64,000 nt of DNA from a candidate division LCP-89 bacterium B3_LCP (GCA_005223185.1 NJBN01000001.1:1-64000); one strand, 5' to 3'; shown: positions 1 through 8,301, counted from the first letter of the stretch. Notes: generated by a model from the sequence alone, not told the origin. Numbers and translations are program-made.

Positions 1-173
1 TCGCTTTTGTGCGGAGAGATCAAATCACCTGCGTCACATCTGTCGCCAGCCCGAAATGTAAAAAAATCGGCGGCGGCGGGTGGCCGGGACAGCTCGATGT
101 CCCGGTATGAATATTTTCCACCGGGGTCCCCCGACCTCTTCAGGGCCGGGTTTCGTTTATTCTTCCCGGGAAT
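1..173. repeat. 173-bp direct repeat, copy 1
   Basis: This block recurs at 774-946 with a constant offset of 773 bases, no indels and about six mismatches. It contains a hairpin at 84-105 (arms CCGGGACA and TGTCCCGG, loop GCTCGA). The window starts inside the repeat, so the true copy may be longer. No protein-like reading frame is convincing in it. Confidence 0.9.
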
Positions 174-236
174 GTCCAAAGGACTCCTACGGAGAATTTC
201 CGGGCGACGGGTGCCCTACCCCTCCAGTTCTGTAGG

Positions 237-261
237 TTGGGTTAAGCGTAGCACAACCCAA
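237..261. repeat. TTGGGTT-type inverted repeat, copy 1
   Basis: The arms TTGGGTT (237-243) and AACCCAA (255-261) flank AAGCGTAGCAC. Related copies lie at about 1324-1350, 3574-3600 (opposite orientation) and 19924-19952, all between genes. This is a dispersed intergenic repeat family. Confidence 0.8.
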
Positions 262-311
262 CAGGTTTATCTGGGGAGGATAGGCATTCTTGCCTGTCTC
301 CCGGCGGGTGG

Positions 312-357
312 CCGGGACAGCTTCCCCAAAGGGGCTGACGAAGTCAGGATGTCCCGG
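312..357. repeat. Compound hairpin of the CCGGGACA/TGTCCCGG family
   Basis: The outer arms CCGGGACA (312-319) and TGTCCCGG (350-357) are the same as at 84-105, 857-878 and 4203-4244. Here the 30-nt interior holds two further hairpins, CCCCAAAGGGG (324-334) and CTGACGAAGTCAG (335-347). The arms are constant and the insert varies between copies. Confidence 0.8.
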
Positions 358-773
358 ACACACCTTTCTTTCCCCGGGAATCAGCCAAAGGCTGACAAGT
401 AAATTCCCCTGGGTGCCCCACAGCTTGCTGTGGATTGTCAGCCTGCGCCTGTGGTATCCCTGACCCCGACACCTCTTGGAAAATCTCTCCTACCACCAAT
501 TTCCCCACTTTTCTCTTGCATTTCCTGCCAGCATTGTTGTATATTATATATATGATCTCTGATATCTCCGGAAACACTACGGATATGTACAACTTTCTCT
601 CGGTTCATCCTTCATCTTCCCGCTTCCATTTATAGTTTCTTGACAACGACACATCTGTCTCAGGCGACAAAAATGACTGACAACCTAATCCGCATGAAAA
701 ACAATCACATAACCACCAAAAACGACAGATATGGCACAATTTCAAATTTTGTGCTTGGGAGTCAAAAATTCTG

Positions 774-946
774 TCGCTTTTGTGCGGAGAGATCAAATCA
801 CCTGCGTCACATCTGTCGCCAGCCCGAAATGTAAAAAAATCGGCGGCGGCGGGTGGCCGGGACAGCTCGATGTCCCGGTATGAATATTTTCCACCGGGGT
901 GCCCCGACCTCTTCAGGGTTGGGTTTCATTTTATCTTCCCGGGAAT
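774..946. repeat. 173-bp direct repeat, copy 2
   Basis: This is the second copy of the block at 1-173, including the CCGGGACA-GCTCGA-TGTCCCGG hairpin at 857-878. After 946 the copies diverge; this one runs into another perfect hairpin, CCCGGGAAT-CA-ATTCCCGGG (937-956). Confidence 0.9.
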
Positions 947-1156
947 CAATTCCCGGGCTATTTAATGTCGGTCCCGCTAAAGAGGGACGAAAACACAAAA
1001 AGCATCCCGCCACGGCGGGATAGCATATTTTTAGCCCGGAAATTTATTTCCGGGTGGCCTTTATCTTCTTTGATCCCCCCTTACTCCCCCCTTGAAAAAA
1101 AGGGGGGGCTTGTGTGTGTCCCCCCTTGTCAAGGGGGGTGTCAGTCGGCAGACTGA
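937..1156. repeat. Cluster of unrelated perfect hairpins
   Basis: Successive hairpins are CCCGGGAAT/ATTCCCGGG (937-956), TCCCGCC/GGCGGGA (1005-1020), CCCGGAAAT/ATTTCCGGG (1035-1054), a C-run/G-run pair around 1087-1107, CCCCCCTTG/CAAGGGGGG (1120-1138) and TCAGTC/GACTGA (1141-1156). The stems differ in sequence, so this is an accumulation of different palindromic elements and not one tandem array. Confidence 0.75.
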
Positions 1157-1238
1157 CGGGGAGATCTATATTATGGTAGCCTGCGTTTCGGCTACGCCTA
1201 CACTTAGCCTACCCTACGAAATCTATCCCCTCCACCAT

Positions 1239-1285
1239 ATCCACCCCATTTCCCCTTGATTTTATCGCCTGACCGGTTTACCTTA
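1239..1285 (+). promoter_or_regulatory. Promoter-like block upstream of the porin gene
   Basis: TTGATT (1256-1261) and TACCTT (1279-1284) are 17 bases apart. The surrounding 47 bases match the block at 2472-2518 in front of the next gene, including the spacer start TTATCGCCTGA. The -35/-10 reading is inference; the duplication is seen directly. Confidence 0.5.
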
Positions 1286-1394
1286 AATTTGCTGCCGTTT
1301 CTCCATAAGTTGCAGTTTTGCAGGCTGGGTTAAGTACAGCACAATCCAACATTAAGCCAAATGAAAGACATTAAGCGAAAAAAAGGAAATACTC

Positions 1395-2381
1395 ATGCAA
1401 GGACAAAGAGGGATAATTCTAATTGGAATAATCTTGCTGATAGGATTATTCGCTGCTCAAATTCAGGCTGAGCCGACGGTTAAACTGCACGGCTTTACAC
1501 AGGCTACAGTCATTAAGACGCAGGATAACAAGGGCTTTGTGTTTGACTTTGATCGTGTGAGACTGATCGCCAAAGGGAAGCTGAATGATCTGGCGGAATA
1601 TAAGCTGCAAGTGGATTTCATGAAAACGGACACTGACGTCGACAAAGATGGCGAAACTCCCGCCATTATAAAAGATGCAGAGATCAAAATCAAGGTATAT
1701 GAGAATATCAAAGTCTCGGTGGGGAAATTCAAAACCCCAATAGGCATGGAATTTTGTGCTTCCGGCGCCAAACTCGATCTGGTTAAACGCGGATTAGGAC
1801 AGGCGCTGGTTTTTGAGCGTAATGTCGGTGCTATGGTTCACGCCAGCAAGTTGGGGCAGATAGGTTTCGGTTTTGCTGCGGGTGCGTTTAATTCCGGTCC
1901 CAACCAGGCAAATACGGTGGGCGATCCTGCGAAAGGTAATGATTACACCGTAGCAGGCCGGTTAAGCATTAATCCGCAGAAAGTGGTATATGTGCAAACT
2001 TATTTCGGTTCTGCTCTGACGAGCGTGGATCAGCAGGAAAGTGTGAGTATCTTCGGTGTTGGCACACATGTAAAATTAATGAAAGAACTCAGCATAAAAG
2101 GTGAGTTTATGTCACGAACCGACGCCCAGAACAATGATGCCGATGGTACCGATTTCTACGCTCAAGCTGGCTATCTACTGCATCCAGGGATCGAACCTGT
2201 CGTTAAGTACGAACAACTCGATGTTACTAATGACGCAATGGACCAGGCGAACATTACTGTAGGGTTTAATTATTACTTGAACCCTGATAATATTCACCAG
2301 ACCAAGATCATGATCAATTATGTCGAATCTGATCTTGACGGTCAGGATGCAATTCAGCTTATGGTGCAGGCTGTCTTTTAG
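1395..2381 (+). CDS. Phosphate-selective porin O/P-like outer-membrane protein
   Basis: A 328-residue outer-membrane barrel, probably of the OprO/OprP (phosphate-selective porin) family, expected to let small anions or other solutes cross the outer membrane. Residues 1-25 form a signal peptide (hydrophobic core IILIGIILLIGLFAAQ, cleavage near QAEP). The rest alternates polar and hydrophobic residues as in beta strands. The family's opening GFTQ segment, the FDRVRLIAKG strand and the GKFKTPIGMEF motif are present, and the protein ends in Phe, as outer-membrane barrels do. AAGGAAAT precedes the ATG. It is somewhat shorter than the usual 380-450 residues. Substrate cannot be told from the sequence. 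Confidence 0.8.
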   Translation: MQGQRGIILIGIILLIGLFAAQIQAEPTVKLHGFTQATVIKTQDNKGFVFDFDRVRLIAKGKLNDLAEYKLQVDFMKTDTDVDKDGETPAIIKDAEIKIKVYENIKVSVGKFKTPIGMEFCASGAKLDLVKRGLGQALVFERNVGAMVHASKLGQIGFGFAAGAFNSGPNQANTVGDPAKGNDYTVAGRLSINPQKVVYVQTYFGSALTSVDQQESVSIFGVGTHVKLMKELSIKGEFMSRTDAQNNDADGTDFYAQAGYLLHPGIEPVVKYEQLDVTNDAMDQANITVGFNYYLNPDNIHQTKIMINYVESDLDGQDAIQLMVQAVF

Positions 2382-2471
2382 GAAAATCCTGAAATTCCAC
2401 CTGCTTTTCACCATACCCCATTGAAAACAGTGACAAAAACAGCGCTCGCTACCCATCACTAGTTTAGCTGC

Positions 2472-2518
2472 ATCCACCTCATTTCCACTTGATTTTATCG
2501 CCTGATCGTTTTACATTC
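2472..2518 (+). promoter_or_regulatory. Promoter-like block upstream of the TGS GTPase gene
   Basis: TTGATT (2489-2494) and TACATT (2512-2517) are 17 bases apart, in a 47-bp stretch that matches 1239-1285. The same promoter-like segment therefore precedes two consecutive genes. Confidence 0.5.
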
Positions 2519-2559
2519 TAATCACAGCAGTTAACCATCACAGACCGACCGGGGTAATC

Positions 2560-3546
2560 ATGCCCACAAACCTGCCTCCGGAATATTTCGAGGTCGAAAG
2601 ACGCTACAAAGCGGCTAGCTCACCGCAGGAGAAGATCAGTACTTTAGAAGAGCTGATCGCTACCATACCCAAGCACAAGGGCACCGATCACCTCCGCGCG
2701 GATCTGCGCCGCAAGCTGTCCAAGCTGAAAGACGCCGCTCAGGCATCCAAGAAGAAGGGCAGGCAGACCTCCTCCTTCCAGATAGATCGCGAAGGCGCCG
2801 GGCGGGTGGCTTTAGTCGGCTGCCCCAACGTCGGTAAATCATCCCTGTTAACCAACCTGACCAATGCCAAACCCAAGGTAGATCAAGCCCCCTTCACCAC
2901 CTGGGTTCCCACCCCAGGCATGATGCTCATCGAAAACATTCAGGTGCAGTTGATCGATACGCCGCCGCTTAGCCGAGAATACATGGAACCGGAACTGCGG
3001 GAACTGATTCGCGGCGCCGATCTCATGATTATTCTGCTGGACCTGCAGGACTATCCCATCCAGCAGTTGGAAGACAGTGTAGAGATACTTAAAAGTCACC
3101 GCATAGAGGTATCCTGCACTGAGAATGAACCTGCTTCCGATTCCAGCCAAGACCTCCACCGACCACTGATCGTGGTAAACAAACACGATGACTGGGAACT
3201 GGATAAGGAATTTGGGGCGCTGTGTGAACTCTATGAAAATGAATGTTCCTTCATTTCCATGTCCACCAAGACCGGCAGGAATGTCCACCAGTTCAAGCAA
3301 GCGGTGTATGAGGCGCTGAAAATCGTGCGCATCTATTCCAAGCGCCCCGGCAAGGAACCGAATTTGGAAGCTCCATTCGTTATGAAAAAGGGCGGCACCG
3401 TGGAGGAATTCGCCGGGCAGGTGCACAAGGATTTCTTAGTTAAATTGAAAACTGCCAGGCTTTGGGGTAGTGGTGCTTTCGATGGGCAGCAAGTCAGCCG
3501 CGACTACGTGCTGCAGGATGGAGATGTGGTGGAGTTGGTGGTGTGA
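2560..3546 (+). CDS. OBG/DRG-type GTPase with C-terminal TGS domain
   Basis: A 328-residue cytoplasmic GTPase of the TRAFAC OBG/DRG class. An N-terminal helical region (1-85, basic, probably RNA-contacting) is followed by a G domain: G1 GCPNVGKSS, a PFTTWVPTPG stretch matching switch I, G3 DTPP, G4 NKHD. Residues 265-328 form a TGS domain (VMKKGGTVEEFAGQVHKDF and a closing LQDGDVVELVV). This layout resembles archaeal/eukaryotic DRG proteins and is patchy in bacteria. Family knowledge suggests a translation-linked role; the exact function is unknown. It stands alone behind a promoter-like block shared with the porin gene. The ATG has only a weak upstream GGGG as ribosome site. Confidence 0.8.
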   Translation: MPTNLPPEYFEVERRYKAASSPQEKISTLEELIATIPKHKGTDHLRADLRRKLSKLKDAAQASKKKGRQTSSFQIDREGAGRVALVGCPNVGKSSLLTNLTNAKPKVDQAPFTTWVPTPGMMLIENIQVQLIDTPPLSREYMEPELRELIRGADLMIILLDLQDYPIQQLEDSVEILKSHRIEVSCTENEPASDSSQDLHRPLIVVNKHDDWELDKEFGALCELYENECSFISMSTKTGRNVHQFKQAVYEALKIVRIYSKRPGKEPNLEAPFVMKKGGTVEEFAGQVHKDFLVKLKTARLWGSGAFDGQQVSRDYVLQDGDVVELVV

Positions 3547-3927
3547 GGGTTTGGGATTCGGAGGTAGCTTAATGTTGGATTGCGCTGTACTTAACCCAAC
3601 CTATTGAACTAATTGGGCTTACGTCCTGTTCGGGGCACCCGCGCGCTGTAAAGACCATTAAGAAGAGTGACATCCAGATAACGCCTGCAGACATTTCAGA
3701 AACCGATATCGTCGATATTTATAGGAATGCGTTATGATTCGTTATATATTCAGAATAAATTCTGCGTAATAAATAATCATAATAAAGTTATTATTCCGTA
3801 AAAATATGCGTATATTATATCATACAGTTTGTCATTATACTTTAGTTTGAGCATTTGGAGCGCTTCGTTAGGGTACCGTGGCATTCTAGTAAGTTATATC
3901 AGTTACATTAAAGTCAGGAGTAAAGTA
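3547..3927. other. Intergenic region upstream of the cold-shock gene
   Basis: No gene is seen. It contains an inverted copy of the TTGGGTT-type repeat (3574-3600), then a very AT-rich stretch with a short palindrome CAGAAT-AA-ATTCTG (3751-3764). The last 90 bases probably form the leader of the cold-shock mRNA; such leaders are long in this family. No promoter could be assigned with confidence. Confidence 0.6.
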
Positions 3928-4137
3928 ATGTCACAAGGTACAGTGAAGTGGTTCAATCCACGTAAAGGTTTTGGATTCATTACGGTGGACGACACGGACG
4001 GAGATGTCTTCGTGCACGCCAATGAGGTTACCGGCGCGGGCTTCCGCAACGAGCTGTTAGAAAATCAGCGCGTGGAGTTCGAAGTTGGCCAGGGTCCTAA
4101 AGGTCCTATGGCTACAGGCGTCAAAGTGATCGAATAA
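3928..4137 (+). CDS. Cold-shock domain protein (CspA family)
   Basis: A 69-residue single-domain nucleic-acid chaperone. It has RNP1 (KGFGFITV) and RNP2 (DVFVHANEV), with the [15 protein letters not shown] opening typical of the family, and should bind single-stranded RNA and DNA and keep mRNA open. The frame is open upstream, but the start at 3928 is chosen because [10 protein letters not shown] is the family N-terminus and AGGAG lies 7-8 bases before the ATG. The preceding leader is long and AT-rich, and an intrinsic terminator follows directly. Confidence 0.93.
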   Translation: MSQGTVKWFNPRKGFGFITVDDTDGDVFVHANEVTGAGFRNELLENQRVEFEVGQGPKGPMATGVKVIE

Positions 4138-4158
4138 CCCAACCCACTGAAAACACAC

Positions 4159-4187
4159 AACCCGCTTCGCAAGAGGCGGGTTTTTTA
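4159..4187 (+). terminator. Intrinsic terminator of the cold-shock gene
   Basis: Stem AACCCGC/GCGGGTT around a short loop, followed by a run of T. It begins 22 bases after the stop codon. Confidence 0.85.
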
Positions 4188-4202
4188 TATTTAGGCGGGT
4201 GG

Positions 4203-4244
4203 CCGGGACAGGCCGTAAGGCCCCTCAGTGGCTCGATGTCCCGG
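4203..4244. repeat. CCGGGACA/TGTCCCGG hairpin family with nested stem
   Basis: The arms CCGGGACA (4203-4210) and TGTCCCGG (4237-4244) are identical to the copies in the first kilobase. The interior differs and carries GGCC-GTAA-GGCC (4211-4222). The left flank GGCGGGTGG and right flank TATG are also shared with those copies. Confidence 0.85.
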
Positions 4245-4265
4245 TATGTCCGGAATGACATGTAC

Positions 4266-6161
4266 TTACAGCACTGATGGAAACAACGCAGCATCTGTAT
4301 GGGGGAGGAACAGTGCGGCCATGTATTCATCCATGTAGCCGGGCCAGGTGGAGAGTTCGAAGTAGGTGATCATCTTGGCGATCTGGTGGAGCTCTCCCCA
4401 CATCTTCCGGGATAGCAGTGCCAGTCCGGCTCCGCGCAGGGAGCCGTTGCCGATATATTCAAATCTATCTCTGGGGAGATCAGGCAGCATACCTATTCTG
4501 ATGGCGTTTTCAATGTTCAGAGTTCTACCGAAACCACCGGCGATCACCACCCTCTCTATTTCAGAAGCTTGAAGCCCTACACCCTTAAGCAAAGTCATTA
4601 TCCCTGCGAAGATGGCGCCCTTGGTCCTCACGAGATTATCCAGATCGACGTCCGTGATGACGATGTCTTCGGCTCCGCCAGTTTGAACTTTATCGAAGAG
4701 TACCATCTCAGCTTTGCGGTTAGCTTTGCGTATTCTGCCGTCCTTTTCCTGCTGGAGTTTACCGCGAGCATCCACTATTTCTGTCGCATGCAGTTCCGCC
4801 AACAGGTCTATCAACCCTGATCCGCATATACCCCTGGGCGTGCCACCTCCGATAACGTTGTATGTCAATCCACCGGAATCGAGGTCGCGAACCACAGCAT
4901 CAATGCTGCCGGGTAAAGCTCTCATGCCACATCTCACCCCGCTCCCTTCGAAGGCGGGTCCTGCGGAGCACGCACATGCCGTCAACCACTCCCGGTTCCC
5001 TAAGACAACCTCCCCATTGGTTCCAAGATCTATGTACAGAGTGAGTTGGTCCGATTTGTGGATGCCAGCGGCTAACAGACCAGCGGTTATATCCCCACCT
5101 ACATAGCTGGCTACTGCAGGTGATAAGAACATGGGAGCACTATGTGGCATTTGTGGCATATTGACGTCCCCCGCTTGCAACAGGGGAAACTCTGTTACCG
5201 TAGGTACGTAGGGATCTTCCCTGATGGACTTAGGGTTCATCCCTAAGAAGAGATGCTCCATGGTGGCATTGCCCGCCACCACGGATGCCACCACTTGATC
5301 TTCTGTGGCATCAACCTCGCTTATCAGATTACCAAATATGCTGCCAATTGTATCAAGCACCAACTGATTAAGTTCGTTCAGCCCCTTCTCATTGCCAGCG
5401 TAGATAATTCGATGGATGATGTCACCACCGCAGGGTATCTGCCGGTTGTATTCACTCGATTCTGCAGCCACCTCGCCGGATGAGAGGTCTATCAATCTAC
5501 CGAAAACAGTGGTTGTCCCTATATCAAGAGCTAAGCCGTAAAGGGGTCTTTCCTCAGTAGTATCCAGCGAACAGATTTCAGTAGTGTTACCTATTCTCAC
5601 AGTCTGTACGTTAAGGAATCCATTATCTTCTCTTAATGCAGAGGACAGACCTTTTAAAATACTAATGTCAGCTTTGAAAGGACGCTTGCAGCCTTCCCTT
5701 TCAAGTGTTGAACAGAGTCTATCAAAGTCGGAAGAGTTGTTCTGAAGAGTTGCTTTAGGAACCGTAATGGAGAGGCATTGGAGAAGAGGATCAACTTTTA
5801 AGGCGAAGGTATGAAGTTCATCACCGGGGTGTTCGCCGGGAAGCCATTGAGGTTTAAATTCATCCTTTGCAAAAGTTAGTTCGGATTCATCGGGGACTTC
5901 GATTATAATGTCTTCAACTATTCGCGCCAGGCACGCCAGGGTAAGATTCTGTTCTCGCTCTGCTGATGAAATATTCGGTTCGCCAGTTAGAAAAACGTCC
6001 CCGGAAACCAGCTTCACCTTACAGCGGCGGCAGGTGCCCTGACCTCCGCACTCGCTTTGCATTACATAGCCAGCGCGCCGTGCCACTTCCAGCAGAGACA
6101 CGCCCTCATCAGCTTCGATGCTGACTTCAGCAGGTAGGAATTTAACCTTGAAGTCGCTCAT
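4266..6161 (-). CDS. RACo-like ferredoxin/ASKHA (DUF4445) corrinoid activation protein
   Basis: A 631-residue protein with the build of reductive activators of corrinoid proteins. Residues 1-100 form a 2Fe-2S ferredoxin domain with the Cys pattern CGGQGTCRRC and a later Cys in LTLACLA. The large C-terminal ASKHA/DUF4445 part (about 200-631) includes LALDIGTTTVFGRLIDL, YIDLGTNGEVVLGN and VVIAGGFGRTLNIENAIRIG. The family's ending STWPGYMDEYMAALFLPHTD is present. Known members use ATP to reduce Co(II) corrinoid in methyltransferases. No corrinoid protein or methyltransferase is nearby, so the partner is elsewhere or the role differs. It lies after the clpX terminator and is probably transcribed separately. 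No clear ribosome site precedes the ATG. Confidence 0.83.
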   Translation of the reverse strand: MSDFKVKFLPAEVSIEADEGVSLLEVARRAGYVMQSECGGQGTCRRCKVKLVSGDVFLTGEPNISSAEREQNLTLACLARIVEDIIIEVPDESELTFAKDEFKPQWLPGEHPGDELHTFALKVDPLLQCLSITVPKATLQNNSSDFDRLCSTLEREGCKRPFKADISILKGLSSALREDNGFLNVQTVRIGNTTEICSLDTTEERPLYGLALDIGTTTVFGRLIDLSSGEVAAESSEYNRQIPCGGDIIHRIIYAGNEKGLNELNQLVLDTIGSIFGNLISEVDATEDQVVASVVAGNATMEHLFLGMNPKSIREDPYVPTVTEFPLLQAGDVNMPQMPHSAPMFLSPAVASYVGGDITAGLLAAGIHKSDQLTLYIDLGTNGEVVLGNREWLTACACSAGPAFEGSGVRCGMRALPGSIDAVVRDLDSGGLTYNVIGGGTPRGICGSGLIDLLAELHATEIVDARGKLQQEKDGRIRKANRKAEMVLFDKVQTGGAEDIVITDVDLDNLVRTKGAIFAGIMTLLKGVGLQASEIERVVIAGGFGRTLNIENAIRIGMLPDLPRDRFEYIGNGSLRGAGLALLSRKMWGELHQIAKMITYFELSTWPGYMDEYMAALFLPHTDAALFPSVL

Positions 6162-6180
6162 ATATAATTATAATCGCAAT

Positions 6181-6210
6181 AAAAAAGCGCCGGACGTGGA
6201 GCCCGAGCGC
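6181..6210 (-). terminator. Intrinsic terminator downstream of clpX
   Basis: On the minus strand, GCGC-T-CGG pairs with CCG-GCGC (a single bulged base) and is followed by six T. It separates clpX from the RACo-like gene. Confidence 0.75.
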
Positions 6211-6228
6211 GAGGATTTACTTCCCAGC

Positions 6229-7464
6229 TTAGGCTCTCTTCTTCTTTTCCTTTCGTTTCACGACCGGTTCAGCTAATTTATTGATCACATTAGCCGTGAT
6301 AGTTACCTGTGATACGTCTTTTTGGGAAGGCAATTCGTACATGAGGTTCAGCATTACATCCTCCAATATGGTTCGCAGAGCGCGAGCTCCCGTTCCCCGT
6401 TTGACTGCCTTTTTGACTATCGCCTTTAAAGCATCCTCTGCAAACTTCAGCTCGACGCCTTCCATTTCGAACAATTTCTGGTACTGCTTCACCAGGGCAT
6501 TTTTCGGTGTGGTCAGAATAGTCTGCATAGCCTCTTCTGACAGGTCACTCATGGCTGAAACGACAGGCAGTCTGCCAATCAGTTCCGGTATAAGCCCGAA
6601 TTTCATCAGGTCGTTGGGTTCGACAAGTTTCAAGTATTCATAGGTTTCCTTTTTCCGGTCACCTCTACCCTCTGCACCGAATCCCATGACCTTTTTCCCA
6701 ACACGGTTCATCACGGTTTTATCCAAATCCTGAAAAGCGCCTCCGCAGATGAACAGCACGTTGCGAGTATCTATATTTATCAGCTTCTGTTCCGGGTGTT
6801 TGCGGCCGCCTTCAGGCGGCACCGATGCGACTGTACCTTCCAGCAGTTTTAGAAGGGCTTGTTGAACGCCTTCTCCGGAAACGTCCCGCGTAATGGAAGC
6901 ATTGCTGTCCTTTCGCGCCACTTTGTCAATTTCATCGATATAGACAATGCCAATTTCCGCCTGGGGAACGTCATAGTTTGCCGCCTGCAGTAGTCTGACC
7001 AGGACATTTTCGACGTCTTCGCCGACATATCCTGCTTCGGTCAATGTGGTGGCGTCGGCAATGGCGAAGGGAACCTGGAGAAATCGTGCCAAGGTTTGCG
7101 CTATCAAGGTCTTGCCGGTTCCAGTGGGTCCAACCATCAAAATGTTGGCTTTTTCCAGTTCAACGTCATCGGTTATGGAAATGGAATTGACCCGTTTATA
7201 ATGGTTATAAACGGCAACAGATATCCGCTTTTTCGCTTCATCCTGACCGATTACATAGTCGTTCAAGCGTTGATTTATCTGTTCGGGTGTGGGGAAGTTT
7301 TCAACTCGTTGGCGGCTGCGCTGAGCCAGTGATTGTGTCACCAGCTTGTGTGAAGCACGAACGCAGACGTCGCAGATATTGACGTCCGGTCCATTGACCA
7401 GGATCTGTACCTGAGCTGCGGTGCGCCCGCAAAAGGAGCATACTTGTGAACTATCCGAACGCAT
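6229..7464 (-). CDS. clpX: ATP-dependent Clp protease, unfoldase subunit ClpX
   Basis: A 411-residue AAA+ unfoldase that recognises tagged proteins and feeds them into ClpP. It has an N-terminal zinc-binding domain (CSFCGRT and CDVC, four Cys), Walker A GPTGTGKT, the pore loop GYVGEDVE, Walker B VYIDEIDK and a C-terminal sensor-2 segment RGTGARALR. The length is normal. It starts six bases after the clpP stop codon, in the conserved order tig-clpP-clpX, and is probably co-transcribed with clpP from the promoter at 8273-8301. The C-terminus is lysine-rich (KRKEKKKRA). Confidence 0.97.
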   Translation of the reverse strand: MRSDSSQVCSFCGRTAAQVQILVNGPDVNICDVCVRASHKLVTQSLAQRSRQRVENFPTPEQINQRLNDYVIGQDEAKKRISVAVYNHYKRVNSISITDDVELEKANILMVGPTGTGKTLIAQTLARFLQVPFAIADATTLTEAGYVGEDVENVLVRLLQAANYDVPQAEIGIVYIDEIDKVARKDSNASITRDVSGEGVQQALLKLLEGTVASVPPEGGRKHPEQKLINIDTRNVLFICGGAFQDLDKTVMNRVGKKVMGFGAEGRGDRKKETYEYLKLVEPNDLMKFGLIPELIGRLPVVSAMSDLSEEAMQTILTTPKNALVKQYQKLFEMEGVELKFAEDALKAIVKKAVKRGTGARALRTILEDVMLNLMYELPSQKDVSQVTITANVINKLAEPVVKRKEKKKRA

Positions 7465-7470
7465 CAGTAT

Positions 7471-8073
7471 TTACTTTTTCTTCTCTTTATCTTCTTTATC
7501 AACAATCACTTCGTCAATGATACCGTAATCCCTGGCCTCCTCAGCGGTCATGAAGTAATCACGATCAGTGTCCTTTTCGATCTTATCTAAAGGAACGCCG
7601 GTATGTTTGACCAGAATATCATTCAACCTACGCTTGATCTTCAGTATCTCTTTAGCGTGAATTTCGATATCTGTCGCCTGACCCTGGACACCGCCCATAA
7701 CCTGATGGAGCAGGATACGTGCATTAGGCAGCGCCGACCGCTTGTTTGCCGCACCAGCCGCCAGAAGCACTGCTCCCATGGAAGCTGCCTGTCCCATACA
7801 GATCGTCGCCACGTCCGGTTTGATGTACTGGATGGTATCGTAGATCGCCAGTCCTGATGTGACTACACCACCGGGTGAATTAATGTAAATGTAGATGTCT
7901 TTTTCAGGATCTTCTGCTTCCAGGAAGAGCAGCTGCGCTATGATTAAACTGGCAACCGTATCGTCAATGGGCGTGCCAATGAAGATAATCCGCTCCTTCA
8001 GCAGTCGGCTGAAAATATCGTAGGCGCGTTCCCCTCGCCCCGTCTGTTCGACTACCATGGGAACTAAACTCAT
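7471..8073 (-). CDS. clpP: ATP-dependent Clp protease, proteolytic subunit ClpP
   Basis: A 200-residue serine protease subunit that forms the tetradecameric chamber used by ClpX. The catalytic triad is visible: Ser in GQAASMGA, His in LLHQVMGG and Asp in [11 protein letters not shown]. Length and sequence are typical ([16 protein letters not shown]). The start ATG is preceded by AAGGGGG. A 180-base leader separates it from a strong promoter, and a possible mini-gene lies inside that leader. The C-terminus is highly charged ([10 protein letters not shown]). Confidence 0.97.
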   Translation of the reverse strand: MSLVPMVVEQTGRGERAYDIFSRLLKERIIFIGTPIDDTVASLIIAQLLFLEAEDPEKDIYIYINSPGGVVTSGLAIYDTIQYIKPDVATICMGQAASMGAVLLAAGAANKRSALPNARILLHQVMGGVQGQATDIEIHAKEILKIKRRLNDILVKHTGVPLDKIEKDTDRDYFMTAEEARDYGIIDEVIVDKEDKEKKK

Positions 8074-8166
8074 GAAATCCCCCTTTAGTGTTTATATTCT
8101 ATTTAGGATATACTCTGTTTCTGACAGAAGTTCCCTGCGTTTATTAGTAAGTTCTCCAAACACTTC

Positions 8167-8268
8167 TTACATCGGCATTAAAATTGTGACTCTTAACAGT
8201 ACCAATAACAATTGTAGGGATTCATCCAGAAATCGCGCCAGTTCTGCGGGTGTTTTCTTCCAGGGCAT
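8167..8268 (-). CDS. Possible 33-residue leaderless small protein upstream of clpP
   Basis: A short open frame starts with ATG only four bases after the -10 hexamer of the clpP promoter, so its mRNA would have almost no leader. The peptide opens with MPWKKTPAELARFLDESLQ, an amphipathic, protein-like stretch, and ends in a hydrophobic run. I do not recognise a family with certainty; the opening vaguely resembles the start of TfoX-type proteins, so it may be a remnant. It may equally be a chance frame in the clpP leader or a regulatory leader peptide. Confidence 0.3.
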   Translation of the reverse strand: MPWKKTPAELARFLDESLQLLLVLLRVTILMPM

Positions 8269-8272
8269 CTAT

Positions 8273-8301
8273 ATTATAACCGTATTGTTTGATTTATGCA
8301 A
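8273..8301 (-). promoter_or_regulatory. Sigma70-type promoter for clpP-clpX
   Basis: On the minus strand TTGCAT (8301-8296) and a perfect TATAAT (8278-8273) are separated by exactly 17 bases. It lies downstream of tig and about 200 bases upstream of clpP, so clpPX can be transcribed apart from tig. Confidence 0.75.

Larger units (their letters stand above)
1..1394. other. Gene-free region rich in palindromic repeats
   Basis: I see no credible coding sequence in these 1.4 kb; the frames that stay open translate repeat DNA and have no family resemblance. The stretch holds a direct repeat pair (1-173 and 774-946), a compound hairpin (312-357), an inverted repeat TTGGGTT/AACCCAA (237-261), half of a GGGGAGGATAGGCATTC element (273-300) and a run of perfect hairpins between 937 and 1156. 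An AT-rich part (about 530-780) separates the repeat clusters. It looks like a sink for REP-type elements upstream of the porin gene. Confidence 0.75.

Noticed and set aside
7-1156. Several open frames of 60-130 codons in the first kilobase
   Set aside because: They run through direct repeats and hairpins, occur on both strands at once and show no family resemblance.
937-1156. Possible CRISPR array
   Set aside because: The hairpins differ in sequence and spacing; there is no constant repeat with unique spacers and no cas gene.
2186-2200. GGATCGAACC, resembling the T-arm of a minus-strand tRNA
   Set aside because: It lies within the porin coding sequence and no acceptor or anticodon stem can be built around it.
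3788-3818. Promoter for the cold-shock gene (TTATTC with TATTAT)
   Set aside because: The region is so AT-rich that -10-like words are expected by chance, and the -35 match is poor.
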